The notes under the pieces are model-generated. The model saw only the letters and a list, made by a program, of their open reading frames with translations. It did not search any database and had not been told where the DNA came from. Made by a program: the position numbers and the translations under genes. This document shows, piece by piece, positions 1 through 7,822 of a stretch of DNA of 64,000 bases. Numbering within the stretch: the first letter of the stretch is position 1; the number at the start of each line of letters is the position of its first letter. The stretch spans positions 1 through 64,000 of the forward strand of contig CAMOVA010000001.1 in the NCBI GenBank assembly GCA_946626905.1, given 5' to 3'. This stretch comes from an uncultured Bacillota bacterium. Its GTDB lineage: Bacteria; Bacillota_I; Bacilli_A; RF39; UBA660.

Positions 1-78
1 ACTATATTATTATTTTTATGATAATAAGTTGTATTAATACTATAATTAATTATAAGAGTTAATATAAGTACTATTAAA

Positions 79-726
79 TTAATTATTATCTTCTTTTTCA
101 TCTAATGTATATCCTATTCCTTTTACTACTTTGATAAGTTTTTCATCATCAAATTTTTCTCTTATTCTTTTTATATAAACTCTTAAAGTATTATCATATA
201 CCATATTACCTGTTTCTTCTTCTATTTTATCTAATAAAACTTCTTTGGGAACAACTTTATTTTTATTATTCATAAGTAATAAAAATATCTTAAATTCTAA
301 TGTGGTTAAGTTTATTAATTTTTCATCTTTATATACTTCGTATTTTTCTAGATCAATTTTTATATGATTACTTTTAATATTATTTTTTAATATTTTTTTT
401 ATTCTCATTAAAAGTTCTCTATTTAAAAATGGTTTTACTATATAATCATCAGCTAATTCTAACCCAGTTACTATATCATCTTCAGTATCTTTTGCTGTTA
501 AAAATACTACTGGATAATTATATTCACTTTTTATATATTTGCATAAATCAAATCCATTACCATCAGGTAAAGTTACATCTAATATAACTAAATCATAATT
601 CTTGTCTAAAACATTTAATGCTTCTTGATAAGTATTAACTATATCAGTATTATAGTGTTCACTTTCTAAGTAATGTTTTAACCCTTTAGCAATAATTGAA
701 CTATCTTCGACTATTAATATTTTCAT
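79..726 (-). CDS. OmpR/PhoB-family response regulator
   Basis: Two-component response regulator, likely a DNA-binding transcription factor controlling the upstream ABC transporter. From the start I chose, residues 1-115 are a receiver domain with the acidic pair E7/D8, phospho-acceptor D50 (motif ILDVTLPDG) and K98 (motif YIVKPF). Residues ~125-214 are a winged-helix trans_reg_C domain ending in VKGIGYTLD. A longer frame opens at 738, but that ATG overlaps the GGTGG ribosome binding site, so 726 is preferred (215 aa). It follows the transporter genes (3839-778) with a 50-bp gap and is probably in their operon. No histidine kinase gene is visible here, and the last 78 bases of the window on this side are AT-rich without an open frame, so its kinase is not identified. 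The sensed signal is unknown; peptide antibiotic or envelope stress is an inference from the transporter type. Confidence 0.93.
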   Translation of the reverse strand: MKILIVEDSSIIAKGLKHYLESEHYNTDIVNTYQEALNVLDKNYDLVILDVTLPDGNGFDLCKYIKSEYNYPVVFLTAKDTEDDIVTGLELADDYIVKPFLNRELLMRIKKILKNNIKSNHIKIDLEKYEVYKDEKLINLTTLEFKIFLLLMNNKNKVVPKEVLLDKIEEETGNMVYDNTLRVYIKRIREKFDDEKLIKVVKGIGYTLDEKEDNN

Positions 727-777
727 TAAAACCACCATAGTTATTATACTATAAATTTAATAAAAAAAGAAATAATA

Positions 778-3159
778 TTAAATATTATCTCTTCTTATTG
801 TTTCAATTATATTTTGTTTATTAATTTTATTTAATGAATACTTCATAGTTATTCCTACTACTAAGAATATAAATATAGTTGATATTACAATAGCATTCAT
901 TGGAATACTAAATCCGAAATCAATTGATCTTGCGAATGCTTTATACATTAAATATGATAAACCACTACCTATAATACATCCTATAAACAATGATTTTGCA
1001 CCATATAATATACTTTCTAATCTTATCATTCTATTAAATTCACGTTTAGTCATACCTATACTTTTTAACATAGCAAATTCTTTACTTCTTAAACTCATAC
1101 TAGTAGTTATAGTATTAAAGATATTTGTTACTCCAATTAATGTGATAACAATAATAAATCCATATAAGAATACTGAAATCCATAAAACCATTTTATTCAT
1201 TTCACGTGCTATTCTTGAATAGTTTTCAATATTTATATTTTCAATTTCTAGTTTTTCTATATCTTTTTCTAATTTATCAGGATTGCTTGTTTTTATTTTC
1301 AAAGTATTAAGGCTTAATGTAGAATCTATTTTATTTAATAGTTCATCACTTACTAAAAATACTCCTCTATTATCACCTAATAAGTATAAGTCCATACCAT
1401 TATTTTTAGTAACTCTTGCGACTGATATTTTATATTCTTTATTATCTTCATTATAGAATGTTAAAACATCATCTTCTTTAAAATTATATGCTTTAACTAT
1501 TTTTTTAGTAACAGGATCTTTTTCAATAGAATTTTCTATATATATTATTTTATCTTTTACATCATTATAATTTAAATTTAATTTTTTTAGATATTCCTTA
1601 TATTCTTTATTACCTATTGCGTTTAATGATATGCTTGCGTCTTTATATTTATCATCTGTTTCATAACCTTCTTTTAATATTAAATCTTTACTAGATAATA
1701 TTGAATAATCATCTACACCTTTTAATTTAATAATATTATTAAAACCTTTTAAAGTGATTTCATCTGAATCATTTAAATTACGTACTTGAATATTATGATA
1801 ACTTTCTTTATAGAATAATCCAGAAACTTTAAATAAACTATTTGTAAAGAATGATAAAGCTATAAATATAGAAATACTTACTACTAAAGATATAACAGTT
1901 GTACGATATTTTTTCTTATTTCTTTTTAAATTTTTATATGATATTACTCCACCTATTCCAAATAATTTATTAATAATCTTAGGTGTTTTTAATTTTTTCT
2001 TTTTGATTTTTATATCATTATTTGATCTAATTGCGACAATTGGGGATACTTTCGATGCTTTAACAGCAGATTTTAATGACGAAAGTAATATTGTTATTGA
2101 GCCAAGTATAATAGACATTAAAATAGCTAAGGCAGGAATATTTACTACAAATTTATCAGTTCCTGAAATCATATCAGCAAACATAGTATTAGTAAATAAT
2201 ATTAAGATATGTATTACTGAATATCCAAGTAATATACCTAATGGAATACCTATAACACCTAAAATAAATCCTTCAAATAAAACAGATTTTCTTATTTGTT
2301 TTTTAGTAGCTCCTATACTTGCTAACATACCAAATTGTTTCATTTTTTCAGTTATTGATATTTCAAAACTATTTCTTATTACAAATACACTTGTAACAAC
2401 TATAATACCTAATACAATTGCGACAATTGAGTAAAGTGACTTCATAGTTTCACTATTACCAGAAACACCACTCCACATAAGTAAATCTTTATTATATTGA
2501 ACACTATAATTTTTCTTTATTTTATCAGTTGTTTTATAAGTTTTTCTGATATTTTTATAAACTAACTTTATACTTAATGCCTTATCAGCTGTTTCTAGTT
2601 TAGTAATAAATGAATCTAAACCATAATCACCGGTATATATTCCTACTACTTTATAATTTAGTGTTTTTTCATGTTGCTCACTATTTTCTAATTCTTCTTC
2701 TCCATAAATTATTTCATTATAATTATCAGGAACAACATATGCTTGTAATGTTACATTTTCATTTAACTTGTAATTAGAATTAGCAGAAACAATTACTTCA
2801 TTTTTATTTTTTGGTAATCGTCCTTTTTCTAAATTCATAGTATTTAATTCATTTTTATCATAAGCAATTATAGGAAAACCTTCAGAAGCATATCCTATTG
2901 CTTTTTCTAAATAATATTTTTTTACATCATGATTATACATATAATATTTTAAATCTTTTTCATTTACATCCATAATCATCGCATGATAATCACCTTCACT
3001 TCTAACTATTGCATTAGTAATCGTTTTAGTAAATGAAGAAAACATACCTGCGACTGTACAAATTAAAGCTGTTGATAGAACTATTCCAATGATAGTTACA
3101 ATACTTCTTTTTTTATTTAATTTTACATTTTTTAAAGTGAAATTATTTAATACTTTCAT
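778..3159 (-). CDS. FtsX/MacB-type ABC transporter permease
   Basis: Membrane component of a MacB/LolCDE-type ABC transporter (793 aa). The N-terminus has a short cytoplasmic stretch and a membrane helix (~17-38), then a large extracellular MacB-like region (~40-230). Three FtsX helices follow at ~240-365, then a second unit with a helix near 420, an extracellular region (~450-650) and three C-terminal helices (~660-790). Two FtsX modules in one chain is the layout of many Bacillota mechanotransmission-type exporters (peptide or bacteriocin resistance, lipoprotein release). Its ATG overlaps the TAA of the ATPase gene by one base (TAATG), implying translational coupling. Substrate unknown. Confidence 0.9.
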   Translation of the reverse strand: MKVLNNFTLKNVKLNKKRSIVTIIGIVLSTALICTVAGMFSSFTKTITNAIVRSEGDYHAMIMDVNEKDLKYYMYNHDVKKYYLEKAIGYASEGFPIIAYDKNELNTMNLEKGRLPKNKNEVIVSANSNYKLNENVTLQAYVVPDNYNEIIYGEEELENSEQHEKTLNYKVVGIYTGDYGLDSFITKLETADKALSIKLVYKNIRKTYKTTDKIKKNYSVQYNKDLLMWSGVSGNSETMKSLYSIVAIVLGIIVVTSVFVIRNSFEISITEKMKQFGMLASIGATKKQIRKSVLFEGFILGVIGIPLGILLGYSVIHILILFTNTMFADMISGTDKFVVNIPALAILMSIILGSITILLSSLKSAVKASKVSPIVAIRSNNDIKIKKKKLKTPKIINKLFGIGGVISYKNLKRNKKKYRTTVISLVVSISIFIALSFFTNSLFKVSGLFYKESYHNIQVRNLNDSDEITLKGFNNIIKLKGVDDYSILSSKDLILKEGYETDDKYKDASISLNAIGNKEYKEYLKKLNLNYNDVKDKIIYIENSIEKDPVTKKIVKAYNFKEDDVLTFYNEDNKEYKISVARVTKNNGMDLYLLGDNRGVFLVSDELLNKIDSTLSLNTLKIKTSNPDKLEKDIEKLEIENINIENYSRIAREMNKMVLWISVFLYGFIIVITLIGVTNIFNTITTSMSLRSKEFAMLKSIGMTKREFNRMIRLESILYGAKSLFIGCIIGSGLSYLMYKAFARSIDFGFSIPMNAIVISTIFIFLVVGITMKYSLNKINKQNIIETIRRDNI

Positions 3160-3839
3160 TAGTTATTCCTTTCATCTTTAATTATTTTGCCATCTTCAAT
3201 TGTAATAACTCTATCAGCATTTGACGCTATATCTAAATCATGTGTAATCATAATAATAGTTTGTTTATATTTCTTATTTGATAATTTAAGTAATGAAATT
3301 ATATCTTCACCAGAATTTTTATCTAAGTTACCTGTTGGTTCATCTGCAAGTATAATTGCTGGATTATTAATAATAGCTCTAGCAATTGCTACTCTTTGTT
3401 GTTGACCTCCAGATAATTCATTAGGTAAATGTGTTTCTCTATTTTTTAAATTAAGTAATTTTAATACTTCATTTAATCTTTCTTGATCTACTTTATTTGA
3501 ATCTAATTCTATTGGTAATGTAATATTTTCTTTAACATTTAATATAGGTATTAAATTATAAAATTGATATATTAAACCTATTTGTCTTCTTCTAAATATA
3601 GATATATCATCACTACTCATTTTATATATATCTACATCATCAATTATTACTTTACCACTTGTTGGTTTATCTACACCACCTATTAAATGAAGTAATGTTG
3701 ATTTACCAGAACCAGAAGCACCAACGATAGCTACAAATTCACCTTGTTCTACTTCAAAGGATACATTATCAACTGCGACTACCTTATTATTACCTTTCCC
3801 ATATATTTTATTTAATTTTTCTACTTTTAAAATTGCCAT
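3159..3839 (-). CDS. ABC transporter ATP-binding protein (MacB/LolD type)
   Basis: Cytoplasmic ATPase partner (226 aa) of the FtsX-type permease. Walker A is at residues 40-48 (GASGSGKST), the LSGGQ signature at 142-146, Walker B and catalytic Glu at D166-E167 (LADEPTGNLD), and the switch His is in ITHD. The YQFYNLIP motif after the Q-loop and the PTGNLD ending are typical of the MacB/LolD/FtsE group. A GGAGGAGAT ribosome binding site precedes the ATG. It is the first gene of ATPase-permease-response regulator, with a promoter overlapped by an 11-bp-period direct repeat. Confidence 0.95.
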   Translation of the reverse strand: MAILKVEKLNKIYGKGNNKVVAVDNVSFEVEQGEFVAIVGASGSGKSTLLHLIGGVDKPTSGKVIIDDVDIYKMSSDDISIFRRRQIGLIYQFYNLIPILNVKENITLPIELDSNKVDQERLNEVLKLLNLKNRETHLPNELSGGQQQRVAIARAIINNPAIILADEPTGNLDKNSGEDIISLLKLSNKKYKQTIIMITHDLDIASNADRVITIEDGKIIKDERNN

Positions 3840-3857
3840 TTTATCTCCTCCATAATA

Positions 3858-3889
3858 AGTATATTAAATTAAAGTGACTTTAAAGTGAC
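3858..3889 (-). promoter_or_regulatory. Promoter with 11-bp direct repeat, probable response-regulator operator
   Basis: TTAAAGTGAC occurs at 3869-3878 and again at 3880-3889 (plus-strand reading), exactly 11 bp apart. On the minus strand a -10 like TATACT lies at 3863-3858 and the weak -35 position (3886-3881, ACTTTA) falls inside the repeat. Tandem half-sites at one helical turn overlapping a poor -35 are the usual design of OmpR/PhoB-activated promoters, and the neighbouring operon encodes such a regulator. Operator assignment is inference. Confidence 0.6.
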
Positions 3890-3892
3890 AAA

Positions 3893-3920
3893 AAAAATAA
3901 CTAATCATATAGTTATTTTT
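3893..3920 (-). terminator. Rho-independent terminator after glycosyltransferase
   Basis: An 11-bp stem AAAAATAACTA/TAGTTATTTTT with a 6-base loop is followed on the minus strand by a T run. It covers the stop codon of the glycosyltransferase gene. Confidence 0.8.
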
Positions 3921-4914
3921 CTTCTAATACTTTTTTATAAATATCTATTAATTCTTTTCCAACTAATTTTACATCTCTAGACATAGCAACTTTATAACCT
4001 TTATCAGTTAAATCAGGTAATTCATTATTTAATATTTTTTTAATTTTAGTTTCAAATTCATCAACATTTTTAGCTTTATAAACATTTATTGAATCTTCTA
4101 ACCAATCTTCAAATACTCCTATGTCTCTAATTATTGCTTTACATTTACAAGCACAAGCTTCCATAATAGGGATTCCTTCTGTTTCTTCCAATGTTGGAAA
4201 TATATATAAATCTGCACCTGATAAAGCACTTTTTATCATAGATGGTTCTACATAACCAGCAAAAGTTAAATTTGGAAGTTTTGTTGTTACTGCATCTTTT
4301 ATTTTTTTAGGTACTAATTTTAAATCAGTATAACCAAACCAAATAAATTTATATTCTGGCATTCTTTTAGCAAGTTCAACAAAATCTAGTATTCCTTTTC
4401 TTTCTAGATATAATCCTATTGCCATTACAACTTTATCTTCTTTTTTATATCCATATTTTTTTCTAAAGTCATTTCCTAATTTTTCATCTCTTTTGAAAAA
4501 TTTAGTATCAATACCATTAGAAATTGCTGTTATGTTTTTAAGCCCATAACCTTCTAATAATCTTTTTGAATAAGGTGTCGGTGTAATTATATGATCACCT
4601 AATCTATAACATTTACATATCCACCATTTAAATAATGGCGCAATCATATTTGAAAATTTAAATGAATTTCTAAAATCTTCCTCTGTTGAATGTGCATGAT
4701 ATATAACCTTTTTACCATGTTTTTTTGCTTTTTTAGCCATTCTATATGACTTAGGTCCAAAAAAGTTTATATGAACAATATCATAATCATCTTTAGGATT
4801 AGTAGTATATGGAATATTATTATCTTCTAATGCTCTCATTTGATGTTTTATAGCTTTTCCTAATCCTGATTTTCCTATTGCTTTTTCCATTTCTGTATAT
4901 AATAGTACTTTCAT
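3913..4914 (-). CDS. Family 4 glycosyltransferase, glycolipid-synthase type
   Basis: GT-B fold, GT4-type glycosyltransferase (333 aa). The N-terminal half has the acceptor-side pattern GKSGLGKAIKHQ (~14-25) and DYDIVHIN. The C-terminal half has the nucleotide-sugar pocket with the EX7E pattern (E..EGIPIMEACA, ~245-258). From memory, the N-terminus and the HAHSTEEDFRNSF segment closely resemble the Lactobacillales enzymes annotated as 1,2-diacylglycerol 3-glucosyltransferase or diglucosyl-diacylglycerol synthase. It probably acts at the inner membrane face to make glucosyl-diacylglycerol, a membrane lipid or lipoteichoic acid anchor. It stands alone between a terminator and ylmC. The exact linkage and donor cannot be read from sequence. 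Confidence 0.8.
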   Translation of the reverse strand: MKVLLYTEMEKAIGKSGLGKAIKHQMRALEDNNIPYTTNPKDDYDIVHINFFGPKSYRMAKKAKKHGKKVIYHAHSTEEDFRNSFKFSNMIAPLFKWWICKCYRLGDHIITPTPYSKRLLEGYGLKNITAISNGIDTKFFKRDEKLGNDFRKKYGYKKEDKVVMAIGLYLERKGILDFVELAKRMPEYKFIWFGYTDLKLVPKKIKDAVTTKLPNLTFAGYVEPSMIKSALSGADLYIFPTLEETEGIPIMEACACKCKAIIRDIGVFEDWLEDSINVYKAKNVDEFETKIKKILNNELPDLTDKGYKVAMSRDVKLVGKELIDIYKKVLEEK

Positions 4915-4944
4915 ACAATCACCAAATTAATTATAACAAATTAA

Positions 4945-5166
4945 TTAATTTGTATCAACAAGTATTACATCTTCACCTATCTTTTTTATTTGATTCCATT
5001 TTATTTCTTCATCACTATTTCCTCTAAATAAATTAAACTTTGCCTTACCTATAATTAAAGCATTAATAGTTCCACTAGTATTTATTGAAATATCCACAAT
5101 ATTGCCTATTTTTTTACCATCTTTAATACTTACAATATCTTTATTTTGTAATTCTGATAAATACAT
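4945..5166 (-). CDS. ylmC: YlmC/YmxH-family PRC-barrel protein
   Basis: Small (73 aa) single PRC-barrel protein, with MYLSELQNKDIV at the start and GKKIGNIVDI in the middle, the pattern of the YlmC/YmxH sporulation-associated family. In Bacillota a ylmC-like gene lies beside the sigE-sigG region, and here it directly follows sigG on the same strand with a 22-bp gap, which supports the call. A GGTGAT ribosome binding site precedes the ATG. Its molecular function is not established; PRC barrels usually mediate protein or RNA contacts. Confidence 0.85.
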   Translation of the reverse strand: MYLSELQNKDIVSIKDGKKIGNIVDISINTSGTINALIIGKAKFNLFRGNSDEEIKWNQIKKIGEDVILVDTN

Positions 5167-5188
5167 GTTATCACCAATTAATTATATG

Positions 5189-5965
5189 TTATAGAATCAT
5201 TCTTTTGATATTGTCTAATCCATTTTTTTCTAATCTTGATATTTGAGCTTGCGATATTCCTAAAATATCTGCGAGTTCTAACTGTGTTTTACCAGTTATA
5301 TATCTTTCAATTAAAATATATCTTTCTTTTTCTTTTAATTTTTTTAATGCTTCTTTTAAAGCAATTTTATAATCTAATGAATAATAATTATTCTTTTTAT
5401 CATCTAATTGATCTTCTAAATAAATGGTATCTCCACCATCATTATAGATTGGTTCAAACATACTTATGGGGCTTACCATGGCATCTAATGCATTGGCAAC
5501 TTCAAATTCTGTAATTCCTAAATATTTTGCAATTTCACTTGTAGTTGGTTCTTTTCCATATTTATTTGTCAATTCTTCTTTTAATTTCATTATTTTATAT
5601 GCTATATCCTTAACACTCCTTGAAACTCTAATACTCCCAGAATCTCTTAAGTATCTTCTTATTTCTCCTAATATCATTGGAACAGCATATGTTGAAAATT
5701 TAACATCATATTTTAAATCAAAATTATCAATTGCTTTAATTAAACCTATACACCCTATTTGAAACAAATCATCCATATTATCTACTCTAGTCTTATATTT
5801 TTTTAATATTGATAATACTAATTTTAAGTTTCCTTTTATTAATTCTTCTTTAGCTCTTTCATCTCCTCCTTGATATTTTTTAAACAATTCTACCATTTCA
5901 GTATTTGTTAAAACTTTAATATTCGCAGTATTCACATTACAAATTTCTACTTTGAAACGTGACAT
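5189..5965 (-). CDS. sigG: Forespore RNA polymerase sigma factor SigG
   Basis: Sigma-70 family sporulation factor (258 aa from the chosen start). The N-terminus MSRFKVEICNVNT matches the SigG-specific start of Bacillus (MSRNKVEICGV), followed by region 2 (DDLFQIGCIGLIKAIDNFD, FSTYAVPMILGEIRRYLRD), region 3 (IRVSRSVKDIAYK), the SMFEPIYNDGGD segment and a region 4 helix-turn-helix (ISQAQISRLEK). The frame is open from 5980, but AAAGGAGAT at about 5968-5976 points to the ATG at 5965. SigG drives late forespore gene expression, so the organism very likely makes endospores. sigE/spoIIGA are not next to it; the gene has its own divergent intergenic region. Confidence 0.95.
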   Translation of the reverse strand: MSRFKVEICNVNTANIKVLTNTEMVELFKKYQGGDERAKEELIKGNLKLVLSILKKYKTRVDNMDDLFQIGCIGLIKAIDNFDLKYDVKFSTYAVPMILGEIRRYLRDSGSIRVSRSVKDIAYKIMKLKEELTNKYGKEPTTSEIAKYLGITEFEVANALDAMVSPISMFEPIYNDGGDTIYLEDQLDDKKNNYYSLDYKIALKEALKKLKEKERYILIERYITGKTQLELADILGISQAQISRLEKNGLDNIKRMIL

Positions 5966-5983
5966 TTTATCTCCTTTCATTTA

Positions 5984-6012
5984 TGTTATGATTATTTTTG
6001 ATAATTTTATAC
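5984..6012 (-). promoter_or_regulatory. Candidate SigF/SigG-type promoter of sigG
   Basis: On the minus strand GTATA (6012-6008) is followed after 17 bases by CATAACA (5990-5984), resembling the forespore consensus (GHATR, 16-18 spacer, CATNHTA) with one mismatch. It would allow autoregulation of sigG. The match is short and the region AT-rich, so this is tentative. Confidence 0.35.
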
Positions 6013-6021
6013 ATTTTATTG

Positions 6022-6039
6022 TATAATATATCTGTGAGG
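6022..6039 (+). promoter_or_regulatory. -10 box and ribosome binding site of GH25 gene
   Basis: TATAAT at 6022-6027 is followed by GAGGT at 6036-6040 and ATG at 6046. The -35 region is not convincing. The leader would be only about 12-15 bases. Confidence 0.5.
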
Positions 6040-6045
6040 TAGATT

Positions 6046-7233
6046 ATGAAAAAGATATTTTTATTTTTATTAGCAGTTATTTTATTTAATGGTTGTGGAT
6101 ATGACATGTATAAAATGCCAAAAGATGTTTATATTGATTTAAATGAAAATAAATTTAATGTTTTTGAAAAACATTCAACTAATGAATTAATTAAAAAAAC
6201 TAATGCTAAAATAATATCAAAAGATATTTTAAATACAAATAAAATTGGCAAACATAAATATACAATTACTTATAAGTATAAAAAAAGAACTTATAAATAT
6301 GATATTAAATACAATGTTGTTGATACTACTAAACCTGTATTTATAAGTAGTTTAAATAATGTAACTATTAAAATTAATAATGAAGAAGACTTATGTGATA
6401 GAATTTCATATGGTGATAATTATGATAAGAAAGTAACATGTAAAGTAGATGGTTTTATTGATTTTACAAAAGTTGGAATATATAATTTGGAATTTATATT
6501 AACTGATTCATCTAAAAATGAAAATAGGAAAAAATTTACAGTAGACATTGTAGATAAAATAAATACTAAAAAAGAAATTGATACTCCTAAATATATATAC
6601 ATAAATGATATAAAAAAATATAAAAATGATAATACTAGTATTGGTATAGATGTTTCTAAATGGCAAGGAAACATTGATTTTAACAAAGTTAAAAATGCGG
6701 GTATTGAATTTGTAATAATGAGACTTGGTTATCAAAAACAACCAAATGATAATTTTGAATTAGATCCAAATTTTAAAGAATATTATAAACAAGCAAAAGA
6801 AGCAGGTCTTAAAGTTTCCGTTTATGTATATAATGTTTCATTAAATGAATCTGATGGTATAAAGTGTGCGAAATGGGTTTTAAAACAATTGAATGGTGAT
6901 AAATTAGATTTACCTATCGGATATGATTTTGAAAATTGGAAAGATTTTAAAAATTATAATACATCTATCCACGAATTAAGTCATGGATATTTAGCTTTTG
7001 AAAAATACTTAAAAAAGCATAACTATGAATCAATGTTATATTCTTCTAAATTCTATTTAGAAAATGTATGGTTAGATTATAACAATTCTAATATATGGTT
7101 AGCTCATTATACTAGTAAAACAGACTATAAAGGAAAATATATGTTATGGCAAATGACATCATCTGCTTTAATAGATGGTATAAAAGAAAACTCTGTTGAT
7201 ATTGATATATTGTACACAAAAAAAGAGAATTAA
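6046..7233 (+). CDS. Lipoprotein GH25 lysozyme with Ig-like domain
   Basis: Exported wall hydrolase (395 aa). Residues 1-17 are a lipoprotein signal with lipobox LFNGC (lipidated C17). Residues ~60-170 hold Ig-like repeats of the DUF5011/HYR type, with the [12 protein letters not shown] and VDTTKPVF patterns. Residues ~198-395 are a GH25 muramidase domain: GIDVSKWQG with D202, then YDFEN with D294/E296 as catalytic acids. GH25 enzymes cleave the MurNAc-GlcNAc beta-1,4 bond of peptidoglycan. It is divergent from sigG, so a role in wall remodelling or sporulation is possible but unproven. The gene is convergent with rubrerythrin and the two stop codons overlap by 4 bases. Confidence 0.92.
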   Translation: MKKIFLFLLAVILFNGCGYDMYKMPKDVYIDLNENKFNVFEKHSTNELIKKTNAKIISKDILNTNKIGKHKYTITYKYKKRTYKYDIKYNVVDTTKPVFISSLNNVTIKINNEEDLCDRISYGDNYDKKVTCKVDGFIDFTKVGIYNLEFILTDSSKNENRKKFTVDIVDKINTKKEIDTPKYIYINDIKKYKNDNTSIGIDVSKWQGNIDFNKVKNAGIEFVIMRLGYQKQPNDNFELDPNFKEYYKQAKEAGLKVSVYVYNVSLNESDGIKCAKWVLKQLNGDKLDLPIGYDFENWKDFKNYNTSIHELSHGYLAFEKYLKKHNYESMLYSSKFYLENVWLDYNNSNIWLAHYTSKTDYKGKYMLWQMTSSALIDGIKENSVDIDILYTKKEN

Positions 7234-7245
7234 TAATTCTCTTTT
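7221..7245. terminator. Bidirectional terminator shared by GH25 and rubrerythrin genes
   Basis: AAAAGAGAATTA (7221-7232) is the exact reverse complement of TAATTCTCTTTT (7234-7245). The palindrome contains both overlapping stop codons and gives a T run on either strand. Confidence 0.8.
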
Positions 7246-7769
7246 AATATTTCAAAATAACTTTGTGGGTGTGCACAAACTGGACAAACTTCTGGAGCTT
7301 CACTTCCATAATGGATGTGTCCGCAATTACGACAAATCCACATTTTTTCTTCAGTTCTTTTAAATACTTTTCCTGATTCAATGTTATCTAATATTTTTCT
7401 ATATCTTTCTTCATGATGTTTTTCAATATTACCCACTGATTCAAATAGATAAGCGATATGATCAAAACCTTCTTCTTTAGCAGTTTCTGCGAATTCTTTA
7501 TACATATCTGTCCATTCAAAATTTTCACCATTAGCTGCATCTTTTAAATTTTCTATTGTTGATGGAACACCGTCATTGTGTAATAATTTAAACCACATTT
7601 TAGCATGTTCTTTTTCATTATTTGCTGTTTCTTCAAAAATAGCAGCCACTTGTTCATAACCTTCTTTTTTTGCTTTTGAAGCATAATAAGTATATTTATT
7701 TCTTGCTTGTGATTCACCTGCAAATGCTGCCATTAAATTTTGTTCTGTCTTACTTCCTTTTAATTCCAT
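7230..7769 (-). CDS. rbr: Rubrerythrin
   Basis: Rubrerythrin (179 aa), an oxidative stress protein of anaerobes that reduces hydrogen peroxide. Residues ~1-135 form the ferritin-like diiron four-helix bundle, with ligand-bearing [21 protein letters not shown] and [14 protein letters not shown] motifs. Residues ~143-179 are the rubredoxin-like Fe(SCys)4 domain (CRNCGH and CPVCAHP). Full length for the family. It has its own near-consensus promoter (7820-7792) and a GAGGTAAAG ribosome binding site, so it is monocistronic. It supports an anaerobic or microaerobic host. Confidence 0.97.
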   Translation of the reverse strand: MELKGSKTEQNLMAAFAGESQARNKYTYYASKAKKEGYEQVAAIFEETANNEKEHAKMWFKLLHNDGVPSTIENLKDAANGENFEWTDMYKEFAETAKEEGFDHIAYLFESVGNIEKHHEERYRKILDNIESGKVFKRTEEKMWICRNCGHIHYGSEAPEVCPVCAHPQSYFEILKENY

Positions 7770-7791
7770 ACTTTACCTCTTTTCTTATTTC

Positions 7792-7820
7792 ATTATAAAT
7801 TAAATTTTTATGACAGTCAA
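7792..7820 (-). promoter_or_regulatory. Sigma-A promoter of rubrerythrin
   Basis: Minus-strand -35 TTGACT (7820-7815), 17-base spacer, -10 TATAAT (7797-7792), 28 bases before the ATG. Confidence 0.75.
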
Positions 7821-7822
7821 TA

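Noticed and set aside
2003..2434. Plus-strand frame opposite the FtsX permease
   Set aside because: Hydrophobic because it mirrors membrane helices; no RBS or promoter.
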